64,000 nt of DNA from contig DAOTCE010000004.1 of NCBI GenBank assembly GCA_035452965.1, forward strand, positions 124,001 through 188,000, written 5' to 3'. Source of the stretch: Candidatus Paceibacterota bacterium (GTDB lineage Bacteria > Verrucomicrobiota > Verrucomicrobiia > Limisphaerales > UBA8199). A program made the translations under genes and the position numbers. A model generated the notes under the pieces. It searched no databases. It saw only the letters and a list, made by a program, of their open reading frames with translations, and had not been told where the DNA came from. Shown here in pieces: positions 34,761-42,443 of the stretch; the first letter of the stretch is position 1, and every line of letters begins with the position of its first letter.

Positions 34761-35915
34761 ATGCGCTTTGAATTTGCCACGGCAACCCGCATCATCTGCG
34801 GTGCCGGCGCGCTGCACGACGTTGGCCCGCTCGCCCGGGATTTCGGGCCGAACGTCCTGGTTGTGACCGGCTCCGACCCGCGCCGGGCGGCTCCGGTGCT
34901 CGCGCTGTTGCGGGAGCACGGTCTGGCCAGCAGCGTCTTCTCGGTTCGCGGCGAGCCGAAGCCCGAGACTGTCCGGCAAGGTGTGGCGCTCGCGCGGGAG
35001 TTGCATTGCACCCTCATCATCGCCTTCGGCGGCGGCAGCGTAGTGGACGCCGGCAAAGCTATCGCCGCCATGCTCGCCAACTCCGGCGAGTTGCTCGACT
35101 ACCTCGAAGTGATCGGGCACGGCAAGGCGCTCACCCAGCCCTCGGTCCCGTTCATCGCCATCCCCACCACCGCCGGCACGGGCTCCGAAGTCACCCGCAA
35201 CGCTGTGCTTGCCTCGCCGCAGCATCGCGTGAAGGTCAGCCTGCGCAGTCCCTTCATGTTGCCGAAGGTGGCAGTCGTTGACCCGGAGCTGACCTATGAC
35301 TTGCCGCCCGCCCTCACCGCCAGCACCGGCCTCGATGCTCTCACGCAGCTCATCGAGCCTTACGTCTCCTCTCGCGCCAACCCGATGACCGATGCGCTTT
35401 GCGTGGAAGGCATCCGCCGGGCGGCCCGCTCCTTGCGGACTGCCTTTGCGGATGGCCGCCACGCCGCTGCCCGGATGGATATGTGCGTGGCCAGCCTCTT
35501 CGGCGGACTGGCGCTGGCGAACGCCGGCCTCGGAGCCGTGCACGGCTTTGCCGGGCCCATTGGCGGCCAGTTCCCCGCGCCCCACGGGGCCGTCTGCGCC
35601 GCTCTGCTGCCGCACGTGATGGAAGGAAACCTGCGTGCCCTGCGCCAGCGCCTGCCGGGCGCCGGCGGTCTGCGCCGCTACGACGAGGTGGCGCGATTGC
35701 TGACCGGCAGCGCGACCGCGACTGCCGAGGCCGGCGTCGAGTGGGTCCGCAGGCTGGTCGCCGATCTGCGCATCCCCAGCCTGGGCCATTACGGCCTCAC
35801 TGCCGAGCACACCGCCGAACTGGTGCCGAAAGCCTTCCAGGCCAGCAGCATGAAGGCGAACCCGATTGCCCTTACCCCGGAAGAGTTGGGCGCGATCTTG
35901 CAGCGAGCGCTCTGA
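34761..35915 (+). CDS. Iron-containing alcohol dehydrogenase family protein
   Basis: A 384-residue group III (Fe-type) dehydrogenase. The NAD-binding region GGGSVVDAGKAIAAM, the signature PTTAGTGSEVTRNAVL, and metal-binding His residues in VHGFAGPIGGQFPAPHGAVC are all present. The N-terminus FEFATATRIICGAGAL resembles maleylacetate-reductase-like members. The ATG at 34761 is preferred over a TTG at 34746. It lies 1.1 kb upstream of the BMC operon; reduction of acetaldehyde to recycle NADH would suit that pathway, but no encapsulation helix is seen and the link is speculative. Confidence 0.9.
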   Translation: MRFEFATATRIICGAGALHDVGPLARDFGPNVLVVTGSDPRRAAPVLALLREHGLASSVFSVRGEPKPETVRQGVALARELHCTLIIAFGGGSVVDAGKAIAAMLANSGELLDYLEVIGHGKALTQPSVPFIAIPTTAGTGSEVTRNAVLASPQHRVKVSLRSPFMLPKVAVVDPELTYDLPPALTASTGLDALTQLIEPYVSSRANPMTDALCVEGIRRAARSLRTAFADGRHAAARMDMCVASLFGGLALANAGLGAVHGFAGPIGGQFPAPHGAVCAALLPHVMEGNLRALRQRLPGAGGLRRYDEVARLLTGSATATAEAGVEWVRRLVADLRIPSLGHYGLTAEHTAELVPKAFQASSMKANPIALTPEELGAILQRAL

Positions 35916-35966
35916 TCGCAAACGCAATCCCGGCTCGCGATGTCTCGCGGGCTGTTGTGCCCGGAC

Positions 35967-36392
35967 CTACTTCACCAGTGTCAGGCTCCACGGGTAACGA
36001 TAGGCTTCCCCGTTGTTGGCCTTGATGCCAGCGATAATCGCGAAGACCAGCCCGGCCAATCCGATCACCACCACCACCGGGACCAGCAGGAAGCCGATAC
36101 AGACAAAGGACAGCAGGACGGCAGCAATGACGCCGACGAGCAGCGCAATCAGCACCGTGAGTTGAAAGTTCAGAGCCGCCTTGCCGTGTTCCTCCACCGA
36201 GGGGAACTCGTTCTTCTTGATCTGCCAAATCAGCAGCGGGCCCAGGACGTTGCCGAAGGGAATTGCGTAACCCGCCAGGGCACTGAGGTGGCAGAACATG
36301 TTCCACATGCGAGCCTGGCTCTCATTGCCGGACGCAGCGGACGGTGGCGTCTGGGGCGGTTGAACCGGCGGTACAGGAGGATTCTCTGGCAT
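35967..36392 (-). CDS. DUF4870 membrane protein
   Basis: A 141-residue protein. A Pro-rich N-terminus of about 25 residues is followed by the DUF4870 pattern: MWNMFCHLSALAGYAIPFGN, PLLIWQIKKNEFPSVEEHGK and three or four membrane helices ending IIAGIKANNGEAYRYPWSL. The family is widespread and without a known biochemical role. It converges on the dehydrogenase gene. Confidence 0.9.
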   Translation of the reverse strand: MPENPPVPPVQPPQTPPSAASGNESQARMWNMFCHLSALAGYAIPFGNVLGPLLIWQIKKNEFPSVEEHGKAALNFQLTVLIALLVGVIAAVLLSFVCIGFLLVPVVVVIGLAGLVFAIIAGIKANNGEAYRYPWSLTLVK

Positions 36393-36660
36393 AGGCTTCA
36401 GGAGTTAGTTTGTTGACCTTGCGTAAACCATCGAGGATCGACTCTCGATCGAGTTCATAGCCGCGACTATAAGCCACACGAAACCGGTGTCAAGACTAAG
36501 GCGCTCTCTCCCGGCTCATTTGGTCACTACCTCATTCGGGAGCAGGCGCGCACGCCAATTCCCTGCAAAAGAGCGTCAACCCTTCTGTCTGTTCGGCACT
36601 TAATGGCTCCAGGCTGCACCGGAGAGAGTGCGCCGTTCCCCAGCTACCACCTTCCGCCAA
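36393..36660. other. Upstream region of the DUF4870 gene
   Basis: No gene is seen. A short hairpin (ATCGAG at 36430-36435 with CTCGAT at 36444-36449) lies near the DUF4870 start. The long palindromic repeat begins at 36661. Confidence 0.4.
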
Positions 36661-36842
36661 CTGTCCAAAAATTGGACAGAACAGCGCGGCGGCACCGTGT
36701 CGCACCGGCTAGACCATGGTGCAATCCCTGTGTGTATGCCATGGGGAGCGCTCCCCATGGGATACACACAGGGGCCTCGCCGGGTTCGCATCGGTATCTA
36801 ACCGGGCTGTCGGGCCCAATCCAGCCTGCCTCGCCCAAGCTG
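36661..36842. repeat. Long palindromic intergenic repeat, copy 1
   Basis: The element has three parts: a 19-bp palindrome CTGTCCAAAAATTGGACAG (36661-36679), a 48-bp near-perfect palindrome (36726-36773, one mismatched pair, centre AGCGCT), and about 70 bp of conserved flank ending CGCCCAAGCTG. The same three parts recur in the same order at 59419-59635. It lies between the DUF4870 gene and the BMC operon promoter. Confidence 0.85.
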
Positions 36843-36946
36843 AAGGATGTGCTGGTCATGACAGGAAATGCCAGCAGCGGTGCTGGTTCTGTAAGCCCAG
36901 TGCGCGACAAAATGGCAGGACCGGCGGCAGAGATATTGCCCTGCCC

Positions 36947-36974
36947 TTGACACCCCTTGGACGGCTGATAGAGT
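36947..36974 (+). promoter_or_regulatory. Candidate promoter of the BMC operon
   Basis: TTGACA (36947-36952), a 16-bp spacer and TAGAGT (36969-36974). The predicted start lies close to the GTG of the leader ORF at 36982, so the transcript would have almost no 5' leader. Confidence 0.5.
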
Positions 36975-36981
36975 TGCGCAC

Positions 36982-37059
36982 GTGAGTGAACCCAACAAGA
37001 ATCGCTCCATTCAACTCGTTGCGGTGAGGGTGGTCACACCCTTCCATTCCCCAGCGTGA
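36982..37059 (+). CDS. 25-residue leader ORF overlapping the RpiB-DeoC start
   Basis: A GTG-started frame (first residues VSEPNKNRSIQL) ends TGA at 37057-37059, overlapping the GTG start of the next gene at 37056. Neither start has a Shine-Dalgarno sequence, so the leader may serve to couple translation into the operon. The peptide has no recognisable features; it may be chance. Confidence 0.3.
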   Translation: MSEPNKNRSIQLVAVRVVTPFHSPA

Positions 37060-38351
37060 AAGACCTCAAGCTTGCCATCGGCGCGGATCACGGCGGGTTC
37101 GAGCTCAAAAACCAGCTCCTGGGCTGGTTGCGCGAGAAGGGTTGCTCCGTCCAGGATTGCGGCACCCACAGCAAGGAGGCCGTTGATTACCCCCGCATTG
37201 CCTATACGGTGGCGCGACTGGTAGCCGGCGGCCAGTGCGACCTGGGCATCATGATTGACGGGGCCGGCATCGGCTCCGCCATGACGGCCAACAAGGTGCG
37301 CGGGATCCGGGCGGCAGCCTGCTACAGTGTCGCCCTGGCCAGGAACAGCCGCGAGCACAATGACGCCAACGTGCTGACACTCGGGGCGGCACAGACCAGT
37401 TTCGAGCAGGCGGCGCCCATCGTGGAGATGTTCCTCACCGCCGAGTGCGTCGAGGAGCGTCACCGCAAGCGGGCGCAACTCATCAACGCCGTCCAGGAAG
37501 GCCCCATCGAGGTCGGCCCGCACCAGGCCACGCTGCTGGGCAGCGTCGGCGAGCCCCGCCCCGCCCCGGCCGAGCCGGACGTGGAGAAAGTTGCCAGGCG
37601 GGTCAAGGAGCTGCTGGCCGCGCAGGGCGCACCGGCCGCGCCCCCGCCCGTTACGCCGCCGTTGAACATCCCGCAACTCATTGACCACACCATCCTGCGC
37701 CCCGACACCACCAGGGCCGACATCGAGCAGCTTTGCCGCGAGGCGCGCCAGCACAAGTTCTATTCCGTGTGCGTAAACCCGACGTGGGTCTCGCTCGCCC
37801 GCCGGCTGCTGGACGGCTCGGGCGTGAAGGTCTGCTGCGTGGTCGGCTTCCCGCTCGGCGCGCAACCCCCGGAGAGCAAGGCCATGGAAGCCCGCGCTGC
37901 CATCCGGCACGGCGCCAAGGAAATTGACATGGTCATCAACGTCGGCGCGCTCAAGAGCGGCGACGACGCCCTGGTACTGCGCGACATTCGCTCGGTCGTC
38001 GAGGCCTGCCGCGACGGCAGCGCCAGGTGCAAGGTGATCCTCGAAACTTCCTTGCTGACCAACGAAGAAAAGGGGCGCGCCTGCGAAATCGCCGTCAAAG
38101 CCCGGGCTGATTTCGTGAAGACCTCGACTGGTTTCAGCACCGGCGGGGCGACCGTGGAGGACGTGGCTCTGATGAGCCGGATCGTGCGCGAGCACAAGCT
38201 CGGGGTAAAAGCCTCCGGGGGCATCCGCACGCTGGCCGATCTGCGCCGCATGGTGCAGGCCGGCGCCACGCGCATCGGCACCAGCAGCGGCATCAAGATC
38301 CTCCAGGAAGCCGCCGGTCAGGCCGTCACGGGTGACGCAGCCAAATATTGA
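37056..38351 (+). CDS. RpiB-DeoC fusion, BMC core enzyme
   Basis: A 431-residue fusion. Residues 1-145 are an RpiB/LacAB-type sugar-phosphate isomerase (IGADHGGFELKNQLL, then SREHNDANVLTLGA). Residues about 212-431 are deoxyribose-phosphate aldolase, which cleaves 2-deoxyribose 5-phosphate to glyceraldehyde 3-phosphate and acetaldehyde; its Schiff-base Lys is in FVKTSTGF, with GVKASGGIRT and EIDMVINVGAL also intact. Between them a Pro/Ala-rich linker holds an amphipathic helix (DVEKVARRVKELLAAQ) that looks like an encapsulation peptide. The isomerase residue that is the base Cys of E. coli RpiB is Asp here (IDGAGIG). The GTG start overlaps a leader ORF. First gene of the BMC operon. Confidence 0.92.
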   Translation: MKDLKLAIGADHGGFELKNQLLGWLREKGCSVQDCGTHSKEAVDYPRIAYTVARLVAGGQCDLGIMIDGAGIGSAMTANKVRGIRAAACYSVALARNSREHNDANVLTLGAAQTSFEQAAPIVEMFLTAECVEERHRKRAQLINAVQEGPIEVGPHQATLLGSVGEPRPAPAEPDVEKVARRVKELLAAQGAPAAPPPVTPPLNIPQLIDHTILRPDTTRADIEQLCREARQHKFYSVCVNPTWVSLARRLLDGSGVKVCCVVGFPLGAQPPESKAMEARAAIRHGAKEIDMVINVGALKSGDDALVLRDIRSVVEACRDGSARCKVILETSLLTNEEKGRACEIAVKARADFVKTSTGFSTGGATVEDVALMSRIVREHKLGVKASGGIRTLADLRRMVQAGATRIGTSSGIKILQEAAGQAVTGDAAKY

Positions 38352-38362
38352 AGGATAGAATC

Positions 38363-38995
38363 ATGGCAGACCTACGCTCATACATATTTCTGGACAGCCT
38401 GCAGCCGCAGGTGGCGTCGTTCTTTGCGACCGTCTCGCAGGGCTTCCTGCCCATTGCTGGACAAGCCTCCCTCTTCGTTGAGATTTCTCCCGGCATGGAG
38501 ATCAACTTCGTGACCGACGTGGCGCTCAAGTGCACCAAGGTCACGCCCGGCATGCAAATCATCGAGCGCCTCTACGGCATGCTGGAGATCCATGCGGAGT
38601 CACAGGCGGACGTGCGCTCTGCCGGCGCGGCCATCCTGGAGGCGCTCGGGCTGAAGGAGGAAGACCGCTACAAGCCGGTCATCTACAGCAACAGCATCAT
38701 TCGCCAGATTGACGACCACCACACGATGCTGATCAACCGCACCCGGCACGGCAACATGATCCTGCCCGGCCAGAGCCTCTTCACGATGGAAGTGGCCCCC
38801 GCCGCCTACGCCGCGTTTGCCGCGAACGAGGCCGAGAAGACCGCCGAGATCAACATCCTCGAAATCCGCGCCTTTGGCAGCTTCGGCCGTCTCTATCTCG
38901 GCGGCGAAGAGAAGGACATTGACGTCGCGTCCAAAGCGGCCGAAGCCGCCATCAACAGCCTCACCGGCCGCCCGATGAAGGGCAGCAGCGCGTAA
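38363..38995 (+). CDS. BMC-T shell protein, double-disc type
   Basis: A 210-residue tandem BMC-domain protein that forms trimers with hexagonal outline in the shell facet. The sequence (DLRSYIFLDSLQPQVASFFA, VEISPGMEINFVTDVALK, ERLYGMLEIHAESQADVRSA) resembles the double-disc, gated-pore BMC-T proteins of Haliangium ochraceum (Hoch_5816 type). Such stacked trimers are thought to admit large substrates or cofactors. The ATG at 38363 is chosen for the AAGGA 7 nt upstream. It begins 11 bp after the RpiB-DeoC stop. Confidence 0.9.
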   Translation: MADLRSYIFLDSLQPQVASFFATVSQGFLPIAGQASLFVEISPGMEINFVTDVALKCTKVTPGMQIIERLYGMLEIHAESQADVRSAGAAILEALGLKEEDRYKPVIYSNSIIRQIDDHHTMLINRTRHGNMILPGQSLFTMEVAPAAYAAFAANEAEKTAEINILEIRAFGSFGRLYLGGEEKDIDVASKAAEAAINSLTGRPMKGSSA

Positions 38996-39048
38996 TCCGT
39001 TTAGAACTGATCGCAACACACAACACAGACAACGTAAGGAGAACACAT

Positions 39049-39345
39049 ATGGCAGAAGCATTAGGCTTGCTCGAAACACGGTCCTTCGCCGCAATGGTGG
39101 AAGGCGCCGACGCAATGGTTAAGGCCGCCAAGGTCGAACTCGTCAGCTTTGAGAAGACCGGCGGCGGTTACGTCACGGCGGTCGTCCGCGGCGACGTCGC
39201 CGCAGTGAAGGCCGCGACCGATGCCGGCCGCCTCGCCGCCAGCCGCGTGGGCGAGATGGTCGCCGTGCACGTCATCCCTCGCCCGCACACAAACGTGGAC
39301 GAAGTGCTGCCGCTGGGCCGGGGCACGAAGGCCGCCAAGAAGTAA
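39049..39345 (+). CDS. BMC-H shell hexamer protein
   Basis: A 98-residue canonical single-domain BMC protein, the main facet tile. MAEALGLLETRSFAAMVEGA, the pore-region EKTGGGYVTAVVRGDVAAVK and AVHVIPRPHTNVD are all typical; from memory it is very close to Hoch_5815 of Haliangium ochraceum. AAGGAG 10 nt upstream of the ATG is the strongest ribosome site of the operon, fitting a protein needed in large amounts. Confidence 0.95.
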   Translation: MAEALGLLETRSFAAMVEGADAMVKAAKVELVSFEKTGGGYVTAVVRGDVAAVKAATDAGRLAASRVGEMVAVHVIPRPHTNVDEVLPLGRGTKAAKK

Positions 39346-39400
39346 CGCCAATCTCGTCGCCGGGCCGGGCCGCGTTGGTCCGCCCCGGCAGGAGCCGTTT

Positions 39401-39691
39401 ATGACTCTTGGGAAAGTAGTCGGCACGCTTGTCGCCACGCGCAAGGAAGCCAGCATGGACGGCCTGAAGTTCATGGTCGTCAAGACCGTGGATACGGAAG
39501 GCAAGGAAACCGGCGGCCATGTCGTCGCCGCGGACGCCGTCGGGGTCGGCCCCGGCGAAATGGTCCTCATCGCCGCCGGCAGCTCGGCCCGCCAGACCGT
39601 GGCGACGCAGAACCGCCCTTGCGACGCCGTCATCATGGCCATCGTGGATAGCTGGGAAATCGGCGGAGTGGATAAGTACAAAAAGGACTAG
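39401..39691 (+). CDS. BMC-P shell vertex protein (EutN/CcmL family)
   Basis: A 96-residue pentamer-forming protein that caps shell vertices. It begins MTLGKVVGTLVATRKEASMD and shows the family core GPGEMVLIAAGSSARQT and DAVIMAIVDSWEI. An AGGAG precedes the ATG at 39401. It is the first of three BMC-P genes and closest to Hoch_5814 from memory. Confidence 0.95.
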   Translation: MTLGKVVGTLVATRKEASMDGLKFMVVKTVDTEGKETGGHVVAADAVGVGPGEMVLIAAGSSARQTVATQNRPCDAVIMAIVDSWEIGGVDKYKKD

Positions 39692-39698
39692 GTGAAGC

Positions 39699-41147
39699 GT
39701 GTCCGGCCTTAGCGACCAGGAAATCGAGGCTATCGCGCAGCACATCGTCGCCGATTTGACCGGGGGCGGTGGTGGAGGGGGTGCGCGCCCGGACCGGTCA
39801 GCCGGGCTGTCGCTGGCGGGCGAATTGGGCATCTTCGACGGCATTGACCAGGCGGTGCGCGCGGCCCGGGACGCCTTTGTCCAATTCGACGACATGGGCC
39901 TGCAGAAACGCAACGCCGTCATCGCCGCCATGCGGGACGCGATGCGCGAGCACGGCCAGGCGCTGGCCCGCGAAGCGCACGAGGAAACCGGGCTGGGTCG
40001 TTACGAGGACAAGATCCTCAAAAACCAGCTCGTCACGGAGAAGACCCCCGGCACGGAAGACCTGCAGCCGCAGGCCATCACCGGCGACCACGGACTCAAC
40101 CTCACCGAACCTGCTCCCTACGGTGTCATTGCCGCTATCACCCCGACCACCAACCCGACCTCAACGATCATCAACAACGCCATAGGGATGATCGCAGCGG
40201 GCAACGCCGTCGTCTTCAATGTCCACCCCAACGCCCGGCGCGTCTCCTGCCACAACGTCGCGCTGCTCAACAAAGCCATCCTGGCCGCCGGCGGACCGCG
40301 CAACCTCATCACCTGCATTGCCAATCCTACTGTCGAGAGCGCGCAGGCGTTGATGAAACATCCCGGCATCCGGCTCGTGGTCGTCACGGGCGGCGGCGGC
40401 GTGGTCAAGGCGGCGATGGAGTCGGGCAAGCGCGCCATCTGCGCCGGCCCCGGCAATCCGCCGGTGGTAGTGGATGAGACGGCGGATATTGACAAAGCGG
40501 CGCGGGACATTGTCTTCGGCGCTTCCTTCGACAACAACATCATCTGCGCCGACGAAAAGGAATGCCTCGTTGTTTCGAGCGTGGCGGACAAGCTGATCCA
40601 GGGCATGATATACAACGGCGCGGCGCTGGTTTGGAAAGACCAGTTGCCGGCGCTGGAGAAGGTCATCTTCAAGAAGACCCGCGGACCGCGCAAGGAAGCC
40701 GAGATAGACCGCTCCCTCATTGGCAAGAACGCGAGCGTCATCCTCCAGAAGGCCGGCATCACCTGCGACGAATCCGTGCGGCTGGGCATCGTCGAAGTGG
40801 ACCACGACCACCCGCTGCTCTGGACCGAGCAAATGATGCCGATCCTGCCGGTCACACGCGTGCGCGATGCCGACGAAGGCATTGATTTGGCCATCGCGCT
40901 GGAGCATCCGCGCCGCCACACCTTCGTCATGCACTCCGACAACCTGTCCCACCTCAGCCGCATGGCGCGCGAGTGCGACGCCAGCATCTTTGTGAAGAAC
41001 GGCCCCTCGCAGGCTGGCTTGGGCTGGAAGGGCGAGGGGCCCACCTCGTTCACCATTGCCAGTCCGACCGGCGAAGGCATGACCAGCGCGCGCAGCTTCT
41101 CCCGCTGGCGCCGCTGCACGCTGGTCGGCGCATTCAGGATCGTCTAA
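39699..41147 (+). CDS. CoA-acylating aldehyde dehydrogenase (PduP/EutE-like), BMC cargo
   Basis: A 482-residue aldehyde dehydrogenase that would turn acetaldehyde, NAD+ and CoA into acetyl-CoA and NADH. Residues 3-20 (LSDQEIEAIAQHIVADLT) form an amphipathic encapsulation-peptide-like helix, joined by a seven-Gly linker to the enzyme domain. The Rossmann region contains PYGVIAAITPTTNPTSTIIN, and the catalytic Cys is in FDNNIICADEKECLVV. It starts with GTG, 7 bp after the BMC-P stop, and its stop overlaps the next ATG. No phosphotransacylase or acetate kinase is in the operon. Confidence 0.93.
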   Translation: MSGLSDQEIEAIAQHIVADLTGGGGGGGARPDRSAGLSLAGELGIFDGIDQAVRAARDAFVQFDDMGLQKRNAVIAAMRDAMREHGQALAREAHEETGLGRYEDKILKNQLVTEKTPGTEDLQPQAITGDHGLNLTEPAPYGVIAAITPTTNPTSTIINNAIGMIAAGNAVVFNVHPNARRVSCHNVALLNKAILAAGGPRNLITCIANPTVESAQALMKHPGIRLVVVTGGGGVVKAAMESGKRAICAGPGNPPVVVDETADIDKAARDIVFGASFDNNIICADEKECLVVSSVADKLIQGMIYNGAALVWKDQLPALEKVIFKKTRGPRKEAEIDRSLIGKNASVILQKAGITCDESVRLGIVEVDHDHPLLWTEQMMPILPVTRVRDADEGIDLAIALEHPRRHTFVMHSDNLSHLSRMARECDASIFVKNGPSQAGLGWKGEGPTSFTIASPTGEGMTSARSFSRWRRCTLVGAFRIV

Positions 41148-41761
41148 TGAGGACCTACCCGGCCATCGCGGTCATCGAGTTCAGCAGCATCGCCGACGGC
41201 ATCTGCTGCACCGACGCGCTGCTGAAGAAGGCGCCCATCGCCATGATTAAGTCCGGCACCGTCAGCCGCGGCCGTTACCTCATCGTCATTGGCGGCTCGA
41301 CCAGTTCGGTCGAGGAGTCGCTCAACGAGGCGCTGGAGGCCGGCCAGGCCAGCCGGCTCGATCATGCCTTCCTCCCCGACGTTCACGAACAGGTGCACAA
41401 TGCCGTCCTCGGCCAGCGACAGCCGGTCATCCAGGACGCAGTGGCTATTCTGGAAACAGATACGGTCGCCGCCAATGTTCGCGCCGCCGAGCTGGCGCTC
41501 AAGGGCACCCGGGTGCGGCTGACGGAGCTGCGCCTCGCCGAATACGAGATGTCGGGCAAGGCGATCAGCCTCTTCAACGGCGAGTTGCACGAAGTCCAGG
41601 CCGCCATGGAGCTGGCTTGCGACTTCCTGCGTGGCCGGAAGGAATACATCCAGCACCGCATCATTGCCCGGCCGCACGAGACGGTGCTGCAGCAACTCGA
41701 CAACGGCACCCGGTTCGCCGGGGCCAGGCCGATCGAACTTGAGGGCGAGGAGGTATCCTGA
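41147..41761 (+). CDS. BMC-T shell protein, single-disc type
   Basis: A 204-residue tandem BMC protein. Two BMC domains are seen: IAVIEFSSIADGICCTDALL with ALLKKAPIAMIKSGTVSRGR, then DTVAANVRAAELALKGTRV and on to GKAISLFNGELHEVQAAME. The order resembles the single-layer BMC-T1 trimer of Haliangium ochraceum (Hoch_5812). Its ATG overlaps the aldehyde dehydrogenase stop and its stop overlaps the following BMC-P start, so it is translationally coupled on both sides. Confidence 0.9.
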   Translation: MRTYPAIAVIEFSSIADGICCTDALLKKAPIAMIKSGTVSRGRYLIVIGGSTSSVEESLNEALEAGQASRLDHAFLPDVHEQVHNAVLGQRQPVIQDAVAILETDTVAANVRAAELALKGTRVRLTELRLAEYEMSGKAISLFNGELHEVQAAMELACDFLRGRKEYIQHRIIARPHETVLQQLDNGTRFAGARPIELEGEEVS

Positions 41762-42033
41762 TGCTGCTCGGCAAGGTCATCGGCACCCTCACGCCGTGCG
41801 CTGTATATAAGGGCCTTGAAGGCGTGCCTATGCTCTGGGTCCAACCCCTCGACAAACAAGGCAGCCCCAAAGGTGAGCCGCTCGTCGCCTGCGATTCGAC
41901 CCGCGCCGCAGGCCCGGGCGAACTTATCTACTATGAAGGCGGACGCGAAGCCGCTCTGGCGCTCGATCCCTGGTTTGTCCCCGTGGATCACACCATCATC
42001 GGCATCGTGGACGACTTGCACATCCCGTCATGA
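41761..42033 (+). CDS. BMC-P shell vertex protein (EutN/CcmL family)
   Basis: A 90-residue pentamer protein, second of three. It begins MLLGKVIGTLTPCAVYKGLE and has the core GPGELIYYEGGREAA and PVDHTIIGIVDDLHI. The ATG overlaps the BMC-T stop, and its own stop overlaps the next start (ATGA). It is more divergent from the first BMC-P than the third is. Confidence 0.95.
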   Translation: MLLGKVIGTLTPCAVYKGLEGVPMLWVQPLDKQGSPKGEPLVACDSTRAAGPGELIYYEGGREAALALDPWFVPVDHTIIGIVDDLHIPS

Positions 42034-42302
42034 TCATTGGCACCGTCAGGGGGGACATCGTCTCGACCATTCATCACCCTTTCTGCACCGGCAAGAAGCT
42101 GCTGGTGGTTGAGAAGGAAGACCCGTCCGGCAAGCCCGGCGGCTACCTTATCGCGATGGACGGCGGATTCCAGGCCGGCGTCGGCGAGCGCGTGCTGGTC
42201 ATTGACGAAGGCAACTCCGCCCGCCAGATCGTCGGCGACGCCAACGCCCCCGTCCGCTCGATAATTGTCGGAGTGATTGACCGCATTGACATTGCAGACT
42301 GA
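42030..42302 (+). CDS. BMC-P shell vertex protein (EutN/CcmL family)
   Basis: A 90-residue pentamer protein, third of three and last gene of the operon. It begins MIIGTVRGDIVSTIHHPFCT and contains GVGERVLVIDEGNSARQIVG, the strongest match to the family signature. Three BMC-P paralogues in one locus, as in Haliangium ochraceum, suggest distinct vertices. Confidence 0.95.
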   Translation: MIIGTVRGDIVSTIHHPFCTGKKLLVVEKEDPSGKPGGYLIAMDGGFQAGVGERVLVIDEGNSARQIVGDANAPVRSIIVGVIDRIDIAD

Positions 42303-42329
42303 GGCGCAGGGGCAGGAACAGCGCCTGGG

Positions 42330-42373
42330 GGAGGGCTTTAGGCCAGAGGGGGCTTTATTTGCTGCCCTCCTTT
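42330..42373 (+). terminator. Possible terminator of the BMC operon
   Basis: GGAGGGC (42330-42336) pairs with GCCCTCC (42364-42370), followed by TTT. The loop is long (27 nt), so the assignment is weak. Confidence 0.35.
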
Positions 42374-42443
42374 GCTGGCTCCCCTCCCAAGTATGGTCTA
42401 TATTAGGCCCAGTGCGTCGTTGACGCGGCGAGTGAACCCACGC

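Noticed and set aside
34428..35915. ABM protein and iron-type dehydrogenase as part of the BMC operon
   Set aside because: They are separated from it by a convergent DUF4870 gene, a repeat and a promoter, and lack encapsulation helices.
37056..42302. Typical Planctomycete-Verrucomicrobia fucose/rhamnose BMC
   Set aside because: There is no class II fuculose/rhamnulose aldolase; the aldolase is DeoC and the shell genes look closer to the Haliangium set.
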